Below are positions 1-9,603 of a DNA stretch of 64,000 nt, piece after piece. The stretch is from Caballeronia catudaia. GTDB lineage: Bacteria; Pseudomonadota; Gammaproteobacteria; Burkholderiales; Burkholderiaceae. Position numbers and translations under genes: made by a program. A model generated the notes under the pieces. It was not told the DNA's origin and ran no database searches. It worked only from the letters and a program-made list of their open reading frames with translations. The stretch's first letter is position 1, and each line of letters starts with the position of its first letter. The DNA lies in NCBI RefSeq assembly GCF_001544755.2, contig NZ_FCOF02000001.1, positions 1 through 64,000 on the forward strand. The letters run 5' to 3'.

Positions 1-154
1 CTGAACAGCCGGCCGCGCGCAACCCACGCGTTCCATTCGCCATTCGAGGTTTTCGCTGCGACACTTGCCTCAGCGGGACAACCTCAAAACGCTAAACATT
101 AACCCCCTCGTTGCACTTCGGTTTGAAACCGCCGCTTATTTTTCTTTTTGGTTC

Positions 155-860
155 GCTTTCGGTGGGGTCGTCCCGTTTTCGCGTTGGTCTATTAGCGTTG
201 CCCCTGTGCGGGGCGGCAGTCACTTTCTTTGCTCGGGACCAGAGTAAGCGCTAAAGCGCCAACTCTGGTCGACGCAAAGAAAGCAACCAAAGAAACAGCT
301 ATCCCCAGCCTAAGCACTTCATGCCGGCCGCGGCACAGGCGATCGATTAGTGGTCCGGCAATAGCGAGTGCCCTCAAAGGTCTTATCGGGCGTGGACCGC
401 GCACGATCCGACAAACCATAACTTCAAGGGCGCTGGTTCCGCACGAAATAGCTTCGGCACAGCGCTACGCGCTGCCGAAGGGTCTGCGAGGGGAACCAGC
501 GAGAAGAGATGCAGCGAGATAGAGCGCGCAAACCCGATGGACCCGTCGGCCGCGAAGCGGGCTGGAGCTAGCAGGTGCTGAACCAGTATGTTAAGCGATG
601 CGATGTATCAGACCGTGCGCGATCCAAGCCCGGTGAGGTTTGTGGGGGCACTCGCTACTGCTGGACCACGAAATTAGTTCTGTGCCGCGGCCGGCATGAA
701 GTGCTTAGGCTGGGGAAAGCTGCTTTCTTTGCCTACTTTCTTTGCGTCGACCAGAGTTGGCGCTTTAGCGCTTACTCTGGTCCCGAGCAAAGAATGTAGG
801 TGCCGCCCCGCACAGGGGCAACGCTAATAAACCGACACGAAAACGGGACCCACCGAAAAA
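155..860. repeat. Large imperfect inverted repeat, about 250-bp arms
   Basis: The segment at about 155-411 returns in reverse complement at about 610-860. The outer 180 bases of each arm match closely: the blocks at 302-337 and 681-716 are complementary, as are 231-275 and 747-790. The inner parts match more loosely. Each arm also contains its own small hairpin (ACCAGAGT ... ACTCTGGT, at 238-270 and 749-782), so the element has palindromes at two scales. Open frames crossing it are short and differ between arms, and none resembles a protein I know. I read it as two head-to-head copies of a dispersed non-coding repeat. The first 150 bases of the window hold no recognisable gene. Confidence 0.75.
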
Positions 861-863
861 AAT

Positions 864-1634
864 CTACTTCGCCAACGACCGCCGCTTCATTTCGAGCTGA
901 GTGATAAGCCGCTGCAGCGTATTCTCCGCCGACCCCGGCATAGAAACAAACTTGAACCCGATCGTAAACCGACGATCCCCCTTAGGCGTAGTCGATTCCC
1001 GATGCGAAACGAGCATCATATCCACCGTAATCCGCCCATTCGCGCTGAAATGCAGTTCAGCATCCTGCACCACGATGCCCATCTCGAGACTCGCCACGCG
1101 CTCATCCGTCGTGCGCAACGCCACGCCGCCGAGCGAAAGATCATGCACCTCGAAACGGAACCGATCGCCTTCCGGCAGCGAGCCCGTGCACATATAAGGA
1201 TCGAGCACCGGCGCCTCGACGCGGAAATACTCGCGCCGCTGCATGTAATACAACACCGGAGGAAATTCCGCTTCGAACGCGGGACGCCCGTCGAATACCG
1301 TCTCGCGCGGCGTGGGCGTCGTGAATTCCACACGCACGCCATCCGGCGCCGCGCTGAAAATCAGCTTCGGCGATGCAAGCACGCCGCGATTCTGCTCCGG
1401 CACGCCGCCCCAGTCGAATGTGAACCGATGCGCGGTCACATCGACATCGAGCAAACGCGTCACGATCTGCCCGTCGCCATATTGCGCCGTCAGAAAGTCT
1501 CCGCGATTCGCGAGATTGCGCAGCGCCACGCCGATTTCCAGCGGATTGCGCCGGCCAAAATCCACGATCGGCGCGATATCGTCGTCGGCAACGTCATGCT
1601 TGTGATTGGTGTTCATGGTGCTAGCCGTATTCAT
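864..1634 (-). CDS. ycgR: YcgR-family flagellar brake protein (PilZ domain)
   Basis: A cytoplasmic c-di-GMP receptor that, in this family, slows or biases the flagellar motor when the second messenger is high. The 256-residue protein has a YcgR N-terminal domain (about residues 15-125) followed by a PilZ domain. Both c-di-GMP binding motifs are visible: RxxxR within RREYFR at 133-138 and DxSxxG (DLSLGG) at 165-170. ATG 1634 is preferred because a GGAAG lies upstream; GTG 1655 and ATG 1616 are alternatives. The gene is on the flg-operon strand after flgJ but has its own sigma-28 promoter, so it is probably a late class gene. The large inverted repeat abuts its stop codon. Confidence 0.85.
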   Translation of the reverse strand: MNTASTMNTNHKHDVADDDIAPIVDFGRRNPLEIGVALRNLANRGDFLTAQYGDGQIVTRLLDVDVTAHRFTFDWGGVPEQNRGVLASPKLIFSAAPDGVRVEFTTPTPRETVFDGRPAFEAEFPPVLYYMQRREYFRVEAPVLDPYMCTGSLPEGDRFRFEVHDLSLGGVALRTTDERVASLEMGIVVQDAELHFSANGRITVDMMLVSHRESTTPKGDRRFTIGFKFVSMPGSAENTLQRLITQLEMKRRSLAK

Positions 1635-1715
1635 TGTGCCCGCGCTTCCGCCCACTTCCCCGAACGTCGCGCGTCGATCCGAACCCCTATTGGCCCGGCA
1701 CTTCGATTATTCAGG

Positions 1716-1742
1716 TTAGCGGCATGCCTCTTTGAAAGTTTA
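1716..1742 (-). promoter_or_regulatory. Sigma-28 (FliA) promoter for the ycgR-like gene
   Basis: On the minus strand the sequence reads TAAACTTT, 11 bases, then GCCGCTAA. The known FliA consensus is TAAAGTTT-N11-GCCGATAA, so this differs at one position in each half with the ideal spacing. Transcription would begin near 1709, about 75 bases before the chosen ycgR start. The site places the brake gene in the late flagellar class. Confidence 0.8.
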
Positions 1743-1894
1743 GGGTTCGCACGCGTAAAAAGTATGTGGTGCGCCGTCCCTTATAACGTAAAACGTTTGC
1801 TGCCGCATCAGCGCCGAATACTCGCCTCCGAACTAGTCAGCAAGAACGCGACCGCAATCATCGGCTGTTTTGAAAATGCGCAGCGCACGCTTCG

Positions 1895-2953
1895 TCAGAC
1901 GATCTGGCGCATGATCGAAATGAGCTTCTTCGCATATTGCGGATCGGTCGCGTAGCCCGCCTTCTGCATGCCGTGCGCGAAGCCCGCGACATCGCGCGAA
2001 GCCTGAATCACCGGCGCATAGCGCGGATTGTTCTTGATGACGCTCGCGTAATCGGTGAGCGCTTCCTCGTACGAATCGTAGGCGCGGAATTTCTCGACGA
2101 TCTTCCGCGGCTGGCCGTTCACATATTCCGTCGTGACCGAGCTGACCGTCTTGCCGCCCCAGTCCTTCGTCGCCTTGATGCCGAAGATGTTGTGGCTCGT
2201 CGCGCCGTTCGCATGCTTGATCTCGCGCTTGCCCCAGCCCGATTCCAGCGCGGCCTGGCCGATGATGAAGCGCGCCGGAATGCCCGTCGCAGCGCTCGCG
2301 GCCTGCGCCGGCACGGCGAGCCGGTCGACGAATGCGTTGACCTTGTCCGTGCCGTTGCCGCGCACAGGCGGCTCCAGCGAATCCGCCGCCGTATAGCCCT
2401 TGCCCGCGAGCGGCGCGTTGTTCTTGCCGGCCTGCGCCGCCGCGTAAGCCTTGGCCATCGCGTTCATCGCGGCGAGATTGCCCGCGTTCGCTTCGAGATC
2501 GCCGCTGCCGCCCGACATGCCGCCGAGCGCCTGCATCGCGTTCGTCGTGCCCATCGCGCCGCCGCCGCCCTTCCCGTCAGCGCCGCTCTGCGCGCCCGCG
2601 TTGCGCATCAACTGCTTCAGCATCATGTCCGCGACGCCGATACCCTTCGACGACATCTGCTGCGACAACTGCTGATCGAGCATCGACGTAAACGACTTCG
2701 TATCGTTCGATTCGAACGGGCTGTCCGAAGGCGTCGCGTCACGCATGCTCTTCAACATCATCTGCGTGAAGACGGCGTCGAACTGCTTCGCGGCCTCCTT
2801 GAGCCCTTGCTGCGGATTGGCGCTGGCCTGGGCGCGCAGCGCATCGAAGCCCTGCGTATCGAGCGCGAAACGGTTCGACAGGCCCGAGAATCCGCTCGTC
2901 GTATCGGTCGATGCCAGCGCGGTGCTGGCGATTCCGTTCGTGTTCGAGTTCAT
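1895..2953 (-). CDS. flgJ: FlgJ, rod-assembly peptidoglycan hydrolase
   Basis: A periplasmic protein that opens the peptidoglycan and scaffolds rod assembly. The N-terminal rod-binding region (about residues 50-120, with AKQFDAVFTQMM) is joined by a Gly/Ala-rich linker to a C-terminal glucosaminidase-type domain from about residue 205. The catalytic Glu is probably E237 in the QAALESGWG motif. The start was moved from an in-frame codon at 3001 to ATG 2953, which gives the family-like MNSN terminus; the longer form would overlap flgI. At 352 residues the length is normal for proteobacterial dual-domain FlgJ. It is the last flg gene seen: flgK and flgL do not follow in this window. Confidence 0.93.
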   Translation of the reverse strand: MNSNTNGIASTALASTDTTSGFSGLSNRFALDTQGFDALRAQASANPQQGLKEAAKQFDAVFTQMMLKSMRDATPSDSPFESNDTKSFTSMLDQQLSQQMSSKGIGVADMMLKQLMRNAGAQSGADGKGGGGAMGTTNAMQALGGMSGGSGDLEANAGNLAAMNAMAKAYAAAQAGKNNAPLAGKGYTAADSLEPPVRGNGTDKVNAFVDRLAVPAQAASAATGIPARFIIGQAALESGWGKREIKHANGATSHNIFGIKATKDWGGKTVSSVTTEYVNGQPRKIVEKFRAYDSYEEALTDYASVIKNNPRYAPVIQASRDVAGFAHGMQKAGYATDPQYAKKLISIMRQIV

Positions 2954-2969
2954 AGGTTCTTGTTCGTTC

Positions 2970-4097
2970 CTAGATGATTTCGAGGTCGGCGCGTAACGCA
3001 CCCGCCGCCTTCATCGACTGAAGGATCGAGATGAGATCCGCCGGCGTGGCTCCTAGCGCGTTGAGCGCCTTCACGACATCCGCGAGATTGGCGCCCGCGC
3101 TCAGCATCTTGAGCGCGCCGCCGTCCTGCTTCAGTTGAATCGATGATTCCTTCGCCGCGACCGTCTGCCCGTTGGAGAACGCGCCCGGCTGGCTCACCGC
3201 TGTCTTCGTATTGATGACGACCGACAGGTTGCCGTGCGCGACCGCGCAGTTCTGCAGCGTGACCATCTGATTCATCACGATCGAGCCGGTGCGCGCGTTC
3301 AGGATCACCTTCGCGGCGGCCTGCGCCGGACGCACGTCGATGTTCTGCAGTTGCGCCATGAACGACACTTGCTCGCTGGCGTCCTGCGGCGCGCGCAATT
3401 GAATCGTGCGGCCGTCGAGCGCGAGCGCCGTGCCCATGCCGAACTGGTTGTTCACCGCCGCGACGATGCGCTGCGTCGTGTCGAAATCCATCTCGCGCAG
3501 TTCCATCTGCATGACGCCGCCCTGCTGCTGCAACGCCGATGGCACCGCGCGCTCGACGATCGCGCCCGCCGAAATGCGGCCGACCGCGAGCTGGTTCACC
3601 TGCACCTTGCTGCCGTTCGCGCTCGCGCCCGCGCCGCCGACGACGAGGTTGCCCTGCGCCATCGCATACACCTGGCCGTCGGCGCCCTTCAGCGGCGACA
3701 TCAGGAGCGTGCCGCCGCGCAGGCTTTTCGCATTGCCGAGCGAGGAAACGGTGACGTCGATCGCTTCACCGGGACGCGCGAACGGCGGCAGCGTCGCGGT
3801 GACCATCACGGCCGCGACGTTCTTCAACTGCATGTTCTGGGTCGTCGCCGAGTTCACCGTGATGCCGAGATTGCCGAGCATGTTGGTGAGCGATTGCGTC
3901 GTGAACGGCGTCTGCATCGTCTGGTCGCCGGTGCCGTCGAGACCGACGACGAGGCCGTAGCCGATCAGCGGATTGTCACGCACGCCCTGGAACGAGACGA
4001 GGTCTTTGAGGCGCTCGGCGTGAGCATGCGGCGCGGAGGCGATCGCGACCAGCGCGGCCGCGAGCGAGAACGAAACGAAACGGAGAAGCGGATTCAT
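2970..4097 (-). CDS. flgI: FlgI, flagellar P-ring protein
   Basis: Forms the P ring around the rod in the peptidoglycan layer. The protein is 375 residues. It starts with a Sec signal peptide (residues 1-27, ending HAHA before ERL) and continues with the conserved FlgI start, including [21 protein letters not shown]. The frame stays open far upstream into flgH, but the signal peptide fixes the start at ATG 4097, two bases past the flgH stop. The P ring normally needs FlgA as its periplasmic chaperone; flgA is divergent at 9604. Confidence 0.95.
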   Translation of the reverse strand: MNPLLRFVSFSLAAALVAIASAPHAHAERLKDLVSFQGVRDNPLIGYGLVVGLDGTGDQTMQTPFTTQSLTNMLGNLGITVNSATTQNMQLKNVAAVMVTATLPPFARPGEAIDVTVSSLGNAKSLRGGTLLMSPLKGADGQVYAMAQGNLVVGGAGASANGSKVQVNQLAVGRISAGAIVERAVPSALQQQGGVMQMELREMDFDTTQRIVAAVNNQFGMGTALALDGRTIQLRAPQDASEQVSFMAQLQNIDVRPAQAAAKVILNARTGSIVMNQMVTLQNCAVAHGNLSVVINTKTAVSQPGAFSNGQTVAAKESSIQLKQDGGALKMLSAGANLADVVKALNALGATPADLISILQSMKAAGALRADLEII

Positions 4098-4099
4098 GA

Positions 4100-4783
4100 T
4101 CAGAACGGCGCGACGTTGAGGAAGAAGCGCTGGAGCCAGCCCATGTTCTGCGCTTCGTCGATGTAACCCTTCGCCGAGTATTCGATCTTCGCGTCGGCGA
4201 CTTGCGTGGAGAACACGGTGTTGGTGCCCGAAATGGTCGTCGGGTTGACGACGCCCGAGAAGCGCACGAATTCGTTGCCCTGGTTGATGAGCATCTGCTT
4301 TTCGCCGCTCACCATCAGATTGCCGTTGGACAGAACGTCCGTGACGGTCACGGTCAGCGTGCCGCTGAACGTGTTCGCCGCGCTCGCGCCGCCCGCCGCC
4401 GTGAATTTGTTCGCGCCTGTCGCCGACAGATTCGTGTTGTTGAACAGACCGCCGAAGATGCCCGGCACGGTCGGCACCTGGAACGCGCCCGTGCCGTTGC
4501 GATTCGTATTCGCCGCCGACGACTTCGTCGCGTTGACGTTTTCCGAGATCACGATGGTCAGGATGTCGCCCACGTTGCGCGGACGCTGGTCTTCGAAAAG
4601 CGGCCGGCCGGCGTAGCCCGCGTTGTAGATCGCGCCGGGCGAGCGCGTGCCGACGGGCGGCTGCGGCGGACGCGCGGTCATCGGCTGCTGGACGATCGGC
4701 TCTCTCGGCACGAGGCCGCACGCGGCGAGCGCTGAAATGAGCGCGGCCATCGAAAAGCGCGAAAGAATGTGAGTAGACGACAT
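4100..4783 (-). CDS. flgH: FlgH, flagellar L-ring lipoprotein
   Basis: Builds the outer-membrane L ring. The 227-residue protein opens with a lipoprotein signal whose lipobox is LAAC with the lipidated Cys at 22. The conserved [28 protein letters not shown] stretch lies at about 60-95, and the C-terminal [22 protein letters not shown] is typical of the family. It is tightly coupled to flgI downstream. The 75-base gap to flgG is one of the longest in the operon, but I see no terminator in it. Confidence 0.95.
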   Translation of the reverse strand: MSSTHILSRFSMAALISALAACGLVPREPIVQQPMTARPPQPPVGTRSPGAIYNAGYAGRPLFEDQRPRNVGDILTIVISENVNATKSSAANTNRNGTGAFQVPTVPGIFGGLFNNTNLSATGANKFTAAGGASAANTFSGTLTVTVTDVLSNGNLMVSGEKQMLINQGNEFVRFSGVVNPTTISGTNTVFSTQVADAKIEYSAKGYIDEAQNMGWLQRFFLNVAPF

Positions 4784-4858
4784 CGTGATAACTCTTTTGA
4801 AGCGAATGAAGCGTCAGTGTGACGCCATCCGCCTGATTCCGATCCGTCGAATAGAGGG

Positions 4859-5647
4859 TTAAACCTGCATCTGCGAGAGCGTCTGCAGCATCTGGTCGGA
4901 CGTGGTCACGGCCTTGCTGTTGATCTCGTACGCGCGCTGGGTCTGGATCATGTTCACCAGTTCCTGCACGACGTTCACGTTCGACGCTTCCACGTAACCT
5001 TGCTGCAGCGAACCCGCGCCGTTGAGACCCGGCTGCGACACGTTCGGCGCGCCCGAGCTGCCCGTTTCGGAGAAGAGGTTTTCGCCGCGCGCTTCGAGGC
5101 CGGCCGGGTTGATGAAGGTCGCGAGCTGGATCGAGCCGACCGTCGTGCTGGCCGTGCTGCTCGGCTGCGTGATCGACACCGTGCCGTCCGAGCCGATGGT
5201 GATCGCCGTCGCGTTCTGCGGAATCGTGATCGCCGGATTCAACTGATAGCCGCTCGACGTGACGAGCTGGCCCTGCGCGTTCGTCTGAAACGAGCCGTCG
5301 CGTGTGTAGGCGGTCGTGCCGTCGGGCATCGTCACCTGAAAGAAGCCCTGGCCGTTGATCGCGACGTCCTTCGAGTTGCCGGTCTGCTGCAGGTTGCCCT
5401 GCGTGTACAGGCGCTCCGTTGCGACCTGTTGCACGCCCGTGCCGAGCTGGACGCCCGATGCGAGCTCGGTCTGTTGCGTGGAGTTCGCGCCCGGCTGGCG
5501 CGTGGTCTGATACAGCAGATCCTCGAACACCGCGCGCGAGCCCTTGAAGCCGTTCGTGCCGACGTTGGCGAGGTTGTTGGAGATCACGTCCATCTGCGCC
5601 TGCTGCGCATTCATGCCGGTCGCGGCGATGTAAAGAGAGCGATTCAT
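4859..5647 (-). CDS. flgG: FlgG, distal rod protein
   Basis: Polymerises into the distal rod that crosses the periplasm through the P and L rings. The 262-residue protein has the flagellar rod/hook N-terminal signature ([14 protein letters not shown], about residues 24-37) and the C-terminal helix with [23 protein letters not shown]. These ends form the D0 coiled-coil domain of axial proteins. It is exported by the flagellar type III system and has no signal peptide. Its length matches the family. Confidence 0.96.
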   Translation of the reverse strand: MNRSLYIAATGMNAQQAQMDVISNNLANVGTNGFKGSRAVFEDLLYQTTRQPGANSTQQTELASGVQLGTGVQQVATERLYTQGNLQQTGNSKDVAINGQGFFQVTMPDGTTAYTRDGSFQTNAQGQLVTSSGYQLNPAITIPQNATAITIGSDGTVSITQPSSTASTTVGSIQLATFINPAGLEARGENLFSETGSSGAPNVSQPGLNGAGSLQQGYVEASNVNVVQELVNMIQTQRAYEINSKAVTTSDQMLQTLSQMQV

Positions 5648-5683
5648 GTTCTTGCGTTTCCTGAGTGTCTGTTGCGTCGCCGC

Positions 5684-6436
5684 TTAGGAGAAGTTCAGCA
5701 GCTTGTTGGCCGATTGTTCGTTCTGGTCCGCCGATTCCATCAGCTTCGTCTGCATCTGGAACTGGCGCGCGTTGGTGATCATCGAGACCATCGCGGAGAC
5801 CGGGTTCACGTTGCTGCCTTCGAGCGCCCCGCCAGCCACGACGACGTTCGGGTCCGCGTCGGCGGGGTCGCCGGTCGCGGTGCGAAAGAGGCCGTCGTCG
5901 CCGCGCGTCATCGTCGCCGGATCGGGATTCACGAGCTTCAGTTGATCGACGACCGCGATGGCCGTCGGCGGGTCGCCCGGAATCAGCGCGGAAATCGTGC
6001 CGTCCTTGCCGATCGTCACTTCAGCGCCCGGCGGAATCGACAGCGGACCACCGTTCCCGAGCACCGGCAGGTTGCTCGCGTTGACGAGCTGGCCGTTCTG
6101 ATCCACGTGCAGATTGCCCGCGCGCGTGTATGCCTCGCTGCCGTCGGCCGCCTGCACGGACAGCCAGCCGGGGCCCTGAACGGCGACATCGAGCGGATTG
6201 CCGGTCTGCTGGATCGGGCCCGCGGAGTAGTCCGCGTTCGGCGTCGACGAGAGCACGAAGGTGCGCGTCGTGCCATCGGCGGACTGGTTCTCGAACGACA
6301 TCGGCACCTGGCGGAACGCCGCGAGCTGCGCCTTGAAACCCGTGGTCGACGCGTTCGCGAGGTTGTTCGCCGTGACGGCCTGCTGTTCGAGCGCCTGGCT
6401 TGCGCCGGTCATCGCGGTGTAGATCAGACGGTCCAT
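5684..6436 (-). CDS. flgF: FlgF, proximal rod protein
   Basis: Component of the proximal flagellar rod. The 250-residue protein carries the axial-protein motif [18 protein letters not shown] near residue 20 and the C-terminal [24 protein letters not shown] helix. The [12 protein letters not shown] start is typical of FlgF. It lies between flgE and flgG in the standard order, with a 36-base gap on each side. Confidence 0.95.
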   Translation of the reverse strand: MDRLIYTAMTGASQALEQQAVTANNLANASTTGFKAQLAAFRQVPMSFENQSADGTTRTFVLSSTPNADYSAGPIQQTGNPLDVAVQGPGWLSVQAADGSEAYTRAGNLHVDQNGQLVNASNLPVLGNGGPLSIPPGAEVTIGKDGTISALIPGDPPTAIAVVDQLKLVNPDPATMTRGDDGLFRTATGDPADADPNVVVAGGALEGSNVNPVSAMVSMITNARQFQMQTKLMESADQNEQSANKLLNFS

Positions 6437-6471
6437 GAATCGCTTCCTTCCCTATTGCTTATGGACGATGC

Positions 6472-7689
6472 TTACAGATTGATCAGCGTCTGGTCGACGG
6501 TCTGCTGCGTCTTGATCGTCTGCGCATTCGCCTGATAGTTGCGCTGCGCGGTGATCAGATTCACGAGCTCGCTCGTCAGATCGACGTTCGAATTCTCCAC
6601 CGCGCCGCCTTGCAACGTGCCGTGGTTGGTCGAGCCAGGCACGGAGACCTGCGCCGCGCCCGAGGCCGCCGTCTGCGCATACACGTTGCCGCCCAGGTTC
6701 TGCAAACCGTTCTGGTTGTTGAAGTTCGCGACCGCGATCTGGCCGAGCGCCTTAGTTTCGCCGTTCGAGTAGTTGCCCGTCAGCATGCCGTCCGTGCCGA
6801 CCGTGAAGCCCGTCAGTTCGCCCGTGCTGTTGCCGTCCTGATGCAGGTTCGTGAGACCGCTCTTCGCGCCGTACTGCGTCGTGCCGGAGAGGTCCAGCGT
6901 CAGCGTCTGCGTCGCGCCCGACGTTGCGCTCGCGCCGTCCGGGATCGTGAACGAGAAGGTCTTGCCGCTGGTCATGTTGCCCGACGAATCGAACGTGACC
7001 GGGCCGAGATCCTTCTTTTGCGTGACCGGATCGCCATAGCCCGCGAACGCTTCCCACGTGTTCGTGCTGGACTTCGTGAAGTACACCGAGACCTTTTGCG
7101 TGCCGCCGAGCGAGTCGTACGCATCGACGGACGTCGACGCGTTGTATGTATTGCCGTTGGCCGGATCGAAATCCGCGGCGGCCTTCACGTCGTCCTGCGA
7201 GTTCAGGTTGAACGCGGCGGTGATTTTCTTCGTGGCGGTCGGCGCGATGTTCGCGGTCGGCACCGTCAGCGGCACCGTGCTCGCGCTGTTGACCACGCCG
7301 CTCGAATCCGCCGCGTAGCCCATCAGTTGCAGGCCGGACGAATTGACGATGTTGCCGCTGTTGTCGAGATGGAACACGCCGTTGCGCGAATACACGACCG
7401 AGCCGTTGTTCGACAACTGATAGAAACCGTTGCCGTTGATCGCGACGTCGAGCGCCTGATTGGTCGTCGTGATCGTGCCTTGCGAGAACTGCTGCTGCAC
7501 TTCGGACATGCGCGTGCCGATGCCGATCTGATTGCTGACGGCCGTGGCCATCGAGCTCGCGTACATGTCCGCGAATTGCGCGGCGCCTTGCTTGAAGCCG
7601 ACGGTATTCGCGTTCGCGATGTTGTTGCCGATCACGTCGAGGTCGCTGGATGCCGCGCCCAGACCGCTCAATGCCTGTTGGTAACTCAT
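6472..7689 (-). CDS. flgE: FlgE, flagellar hook protein
   Basis: Polymerises into the hook, the universal joint outside the outer membrane. The 405-residue protein begins MSYQQALSGLGAASSDLDV and carries the VIGNNIANANTVGFKQ signature at about residues 20-35. The variable Ser/Thr/Gly-rich central part forms the exposed hook domains, and the C-terminal D0 helix contains SNVDLTSELVNLITAQRNYQANAQ. Hook export needs the FlgD cap encoded just upstream. A 405-residue hook protein is close to the enterobacterial length. Confidence 0.96.
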   Translation of the reverse strand: MSYQQALSGLGAASSDLDVIGNNIANANTVGFKQGAAQFADMYASSMATAVSNQIGIGTRMSEVQQQFSQGTITTTNQALDVAINGNGFYQLSNNGSVVYSRNGVFHLDNSGNIVNSSGLQLMGYAADSSGVVNSASTVPLTVPTANIAPTATKKITAAFNLNSQDDVKAAADFDPANGNTYNASTSVDAYDSLGGTQKVSVYFTKSSTNTWEAFAGYGDPVTQKKDLGPVTFDSSGNMTSGKTFSFTIPDGASATSGATQTLTLDLSGTTQYGAKSGLTNLHQDGNSTGELTGFTVGTDGMLTGNYSNGETKALGQIAVANFNNQNGLQNLGGNVYAQTAASGAAQVSVPGSTNHGTLQGGAVENSNVDLTSELVNLITAQRNYQANAQTIKTQQTVDQTLINL

Positions 7690-7734
7690 GTGTTTCTCCG
7701 CGACGAGTTCGCGCTCGTCCTAAAAAATGTCTGT

Positions 7735-8460
7735 TTAGAGAATCGACGCGACGCTCGTGAGCGCCACCGTGGAACCGTTCGCGAGCTTGAGCCCCGGCGC
7801 GCCGCCCGTCATCTGCACGACGCTCTGGACCTGCGAAGCGGAAAGCGTCGTCGCGGTCGCCTGCTGGCCGTTGATCGTGCCTTGCGCGGCGATCGTGTAG
7901 CTGCCGTCGGCGAGCGTATTGCCCTTCGAGTCGACCGGCTTCCAGCCCGTCACCGGCACGACGCCCGCGCCTTGCGCGCCGAGATCGAGCGTGTTGACGA
8001 TCTGGCCGGAGGAATTCTTCACGACGATCTGCAGGTCGCTCACATTGTTGGCCAGTTGCACGCCGAAGCTCGACGACGCGCCGCTCGACACCGTCATGCC
8101 GTTGCCCGCCGCGAGCACGTTCGAGCCGATGAGCAGCGCGGCTTGCGTCTGCTGGCCGGCGGAAAGCTGCGTCGCGAGCGAAGACAGCGACGTGTTCAAC
8201 TGGCCGATGCCCGTCACCGTGTTGATCTGCGCGAGCTGCGAGGTCATCTGCGAGCTGTCGGCGGGATTCGTCGGGTCCTGGTTCTTCAACTGCGTCACGA
8301 GCAGCGTGAGGAAGGTGTTCTGCAGATCCGACGCCGATTGCGCGCCGGTCGCCGAGCTCGACGAAGACGCCGCCGAACTCGACGACGTGCCGTTCATGGT
8401 GTCGAGCAGCGTCTGCGACACATTGGTGCCGTTGCTGCCGATGGTTGTGCTGGTCGTCAC
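7735..8460 (-). CDS. flgD: FlgD, hook cap / hook assembly protein
   Basis: Caps the growing hook and is not retained in the finished flagellum. The 241-residue protein has a Ser/Ala-rich N terminus, then the conserved FLTLLVTQLKNQDPTNPADSSQMTSQLAQINTVTGI block (about residues 51-85), which is diagnostic for FlgD. The C-terminal half looks like the FlgD Ig/tudor-like region, with VPVTGWKPVDSKGNTLADGSYT. It has no signal peptide, as expected for a type III export substrate. Confidence 0.95.
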   Translation of the reverse strand: MTTSTTIGSNGTNVSQTLLDTMNGTSSSSAASSSSSATGAQSASDLQNTFLTLLVTQLKNQDPTNPADSSQMTSQLAQINTVTGIGQLNTSLSSLATQLSAGQQTQAALLIGSNVLAAGNGMTVSSGASSSFGVQLANNVSDLQIVVKNSSGQIVNTLDLGAQGAGVVPVTGWKPVDSKGNTLADGSYTIAAQGTINGQQATATTLSASQVQSVVQMTGGAPGLKLANGSTVALTSVASIL

Positions 8461-8483
8461 GTTGTTTTCCTTGAATGTCCGAA

Positions 8484-8909
8484 TCAGGTGCCGATGGTCA
8501 AAGTCTTGAGCATCAATTGCTTGGCTGTGTTGAGCGTTTCGACGTTCGCCTGATAGGAACGCGAGGCGGAAATCATGTTGACCATCTCCTGCACCGGATC
8601 GACGTTCGGCATCGTCACGTAGCCGTCCGCGTTCGCCGCCGGGTTGCTCGGGTCATAGCTGGTTTTCATCGGGCTCGGATCGTCGATGACGCCGGTCACC
8701 TGCACGCCGCCGACCTGCTGGCCCGACGCGGTGCGCGCGCCGCCGAGCGGATCGACCGCGAACACGACCTGCTTTGCCTTGTACGGCTGGCCGTCCGGGC
8801 CGGTCGTGCTGTCCGCGTTCGCGAGGTTCGACGCGGTGACGTTCAGGCGCTGCGCCTGAGCGGACATCGCCGAGCCGGCGACGTTGAAGATGTTCATCAA
8901 AGAGGGCAT
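8484..8909 (-). CDS. flgC: FlgC, proximal rod protein
   Basis: Proximal rod subunit. The 141-residue protein has the axial signature [12 protein letters not shown] near residue 25 and the C-terminal [28 protein letters not shown] helix. Its length fits the family (about 135-140). It lies 17 bases from flgB, in normal order. Confidence 0.95.
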   Translation of the reverse strand: MPSLMNIFNVAGSAMSAQAQRLNVTASNLANADSTTGPDGQPYKAKQVVFAVDPLGGARTASGQQVGGVQVTGVIDDPSPMKTSYDPSNPAANADGYVTMPNVDPVQEMVNMISASRSYQANVETLNTAKQLMLKTLTIGT

Positions 8910-8926
8910 TTCTTCTCCTGATGCGC

Positions 8927-9406
8927 TCAGCTATTCGACGTGATCGCCGAGAGCATCGACTTGATTTGCGAGCTCAGCACCGTCATGCCCGCTTCGAAGT
9001 GCAGCGCGTTGTCCGCGAACTGCACGCGCTCGGCATCGAGATCGACCGTGTTGCCGTCGAGCGACGGCTGGTTCGGCACGCGATAGGCGAGCTTGCCGTA
9101 GTCGTCGCTCGAGCCGCCCGATGCAAAGAGCGTCGACGTGCCCGACATATGGCCCTTCGACGTCACGCTCATCGAGGCGCTCGCGCTTACGCTGACGGGG
9201 TGCGCCATCTTCAACGTCGCCTTGTTCGATGCGTCGCCGCCCGGCTTCAGCGCACCCGCGAGCGCGGTGGAGAAATCGACGTCGCGCGCCTTGTAGCCGG
9301 GCGTGTCGGCGTTGGCGATATTCGACGACAGCAATTCCTGCCGATACGCGCGCACGTCGAGCGCCTCACGGCCAAAAGCGAATTCCTTGTCGAGTCTGTC
9401 TAGCAT
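8927..9406 (-). CDS. flgB: FlgB, proximal rod protein and first gene of the rod/hook operon
   Basis: Proximal rod subunit. ATG 9406 ([12 protein letters not shown]) is chosen because an AGGAGA ribosome site sits just upstream and the protein then begins like other FlgB proteins; an in-frame start at 9451 adds 15 unconserved residues. The protein is 159 residues, with the [16 protein letters not shown] motif near residue 30. The 197-base gap to divergent flgA must hold the operon's promoter(s), but I could not identify a convincing sigma-54, sigma-28 or FlhDC site by eye. Confidence 0.93.
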   Translation of the reverse strand: MLDRLDKEFAFGREALDVRAYRQELLSSNIANADTPGYKARDVDFSTALAGALKPGGDASNKATLKMAHPVSVSASASMSVTSKGHMSGTSTLFASGGSSDDYGKLAYRVPNQPSLDGNTVDLDAERVQFADNALHFEAGMTVLSSQIKSMLSAITSNS

Positions 9407-9603
9407 TGCGGTTTCTCCTGTCGGCGGCGCCGAGGGCTTTTTGCATGACACGCATCTTAGGAGCGGCGCGCAAGAACTAATCCGACGAATAACCGGGAAA
9501 CGCGGCCTCTATTCGACGCTTGCCCGTTGTGGCGGATATCTAGAATTCGTTTCGTTAATGCCGCGCAGGTGCGGCTCGATCGAATCGGCAACGGAGAGAA
9601 GTG

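Noticed and set aside
65..799. Short open frames across the left inverted repeat
   Set aside because: They differ between the two arms, have no ribosome site and match no family I know. The DNA symmetry explains the conservation better.
1..1894. Search for flgK and flgL after flgJ
   Set aside because: The only gene left of flgJ is ycgR. The remaining sequence is the inverted repeat and does not code for hook-associated proteins.
9407..9603. Possible FlhDC binding site in the flgB-flgA gap
   Set aside because: A TGTGGCGGATAT stretch near 9527 matches only part of the E. coli consensus and no second half-site is at the right distance.
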